Assembly (NCBI GenBank): GCA_934512155.1
Contig: CAKSWS010000038.1
Coordinates: forward strand, 1-13,575
Direction of reading: 5' to 3'
Source of the DNA: an uncultured Eubacterium sp.
Lineage (GTDB): Bacteria > Bacillota > Clostridia > Oscillospirales > Acutalibacteraceae
Length of the DNA stretch: 13,575 nt
Shown: piece after piece, positions 13,424 to 13,575 of the stretch
Position numbering within the stretch: the stretch's first letter is position 1
Layout of the letters: the number at the start of each line of letters is the position of its first letter
The notes under the pieces: model-generated
Database searches by the model: none
What the model was told of the DNA's origin: nothing
Seen by the model: only the letters and a program-made list of their open reading frames with translations
Program-made: the position numbers and the translations under genes

Positions 13424-13443
13424 AGTTCTATAATTATATTACT

Positions 13444-13471
13444 AAGCAGGCGTTAACTCGCCTGCTTTTTT
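13444..13471 (+). terminator. Intrinsic terminator of the ECF S-component gene
   Basis: A perfect 9-bp stem, AAGCAGGCG/CGCCTGCTT (13444-13452/13459-13467), with a TTAACT loop, followed by a run of Ts. Confidence 0.93.
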
Positions 13472-13497
13472 ATTTCAAAAAACAAAAAACAGTAATA

Positions 13498-13526
13498 TTG
13501 ACAATCAAAAGCATTTGACTTAAACT
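13498..13526 (+). promoter_or_regulatory. Candidate promoter of the gene starting at 13559
   Basis: A perfect TTGACA (13498-13503), a 17-bp spacer and the weak -10 TAAACT (13521-13526). An overlapping TTGACT at 13515-13520 lacks a well-placed -10. Confidence 0.5.
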
Positions 13527-13558
13527 TAAATATGTACTGAATTATAGGAAGTGTTGAT

Positions 13559-13575
13559 ATGGCAATCAAAATGAA
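13559..13575 (+). CDS. Start of an unidentified gene (runs off the window)
   Basis: The ATG at 13559 is preceded by GGAAGTG, an acceptable ribosome binding site, and by a candidate promoter after the previous terminator. Only five codons (MAIKM) and two bases are present, too little to name the product. It forms a separate transcription unit from the ECF gene. Confidence 0.5.

Overview
The window looks like two unrelated pieces of bacterial DNA joined near position 1000. The left ~1 kb is GC-balanced (about half G+C by eye). It carries the 3' part of a ParA-type ATPase gene, an overlapping gene for an Ala/Lys-rich low-complexity protein, and a good promoter in front of what looks like the first 11 codons of an iron-containing alcohol dehydrogenase. 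From about 1000 onward the DNA is A+T-rich, uses AT-ending codons, and has strong AGGAGG-type ribosome binding sites and TTGACA/TATAAT promoters with 17-bp spacers. This is typical of low-GC Clostridia, probably a gut anaerobe; the left part would fit a Lachnospiraceae-like genome. Both assignments are inferred from style and protein families, not from a search. A shared stretch of about 15 bp (1000-1014) fits both truncated genes at the join, so a chimeric assembly is the simplest explanation.

Layout of the AT-rich part. 1024-2217 (-): CCA-adding tRNA nucleotidyltransferase, cut short at its C-terminus. 2272-2661 (+): small CmpB-like membrane protein, convergent with and overlapping the next operon. 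2584-7843 (-): four-gene operon, in transcription order phosphohexomutase (PgcA type), NifU-like Fe-S domain protein, GH38 alpha-mannosidase, and a small single-pass membrane protein. It has its own promoter, and its terminator lies inside the opposite gene. 7968-8573 (-): HdeD/DUF308-type membrane protein with its own promoter and terminator. 8667-10390 (+): a consensus promoter, a leader resembling the yybP-ykoY manganese riboswitch with an overlapping intrinsic terminator, then a Na+-translocating decarboxylase beta subunit (OadB family) and a small OadG-like subunit, closed by a terminator. 10468-12519 (-): EF-G paralogue. 12722-13471 (+): ECF-transporter S component with a structured leader. 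13559 onward (+): first codons of another gene.

Functionally, the operon centred on GH38 and PgcA points to intracellular breakdown of mannosides and interconversion of hexose phosphates. The most interesting unit is the riboswitch-oadB-oadG-like cassette. A beta subunit without its carboxyltransferase partner, apparently under metal-ion control, suggests that this OadB/OadG-like pair may act as a stand-alone ion transporter, possibly in manganese or cation homeostasis.
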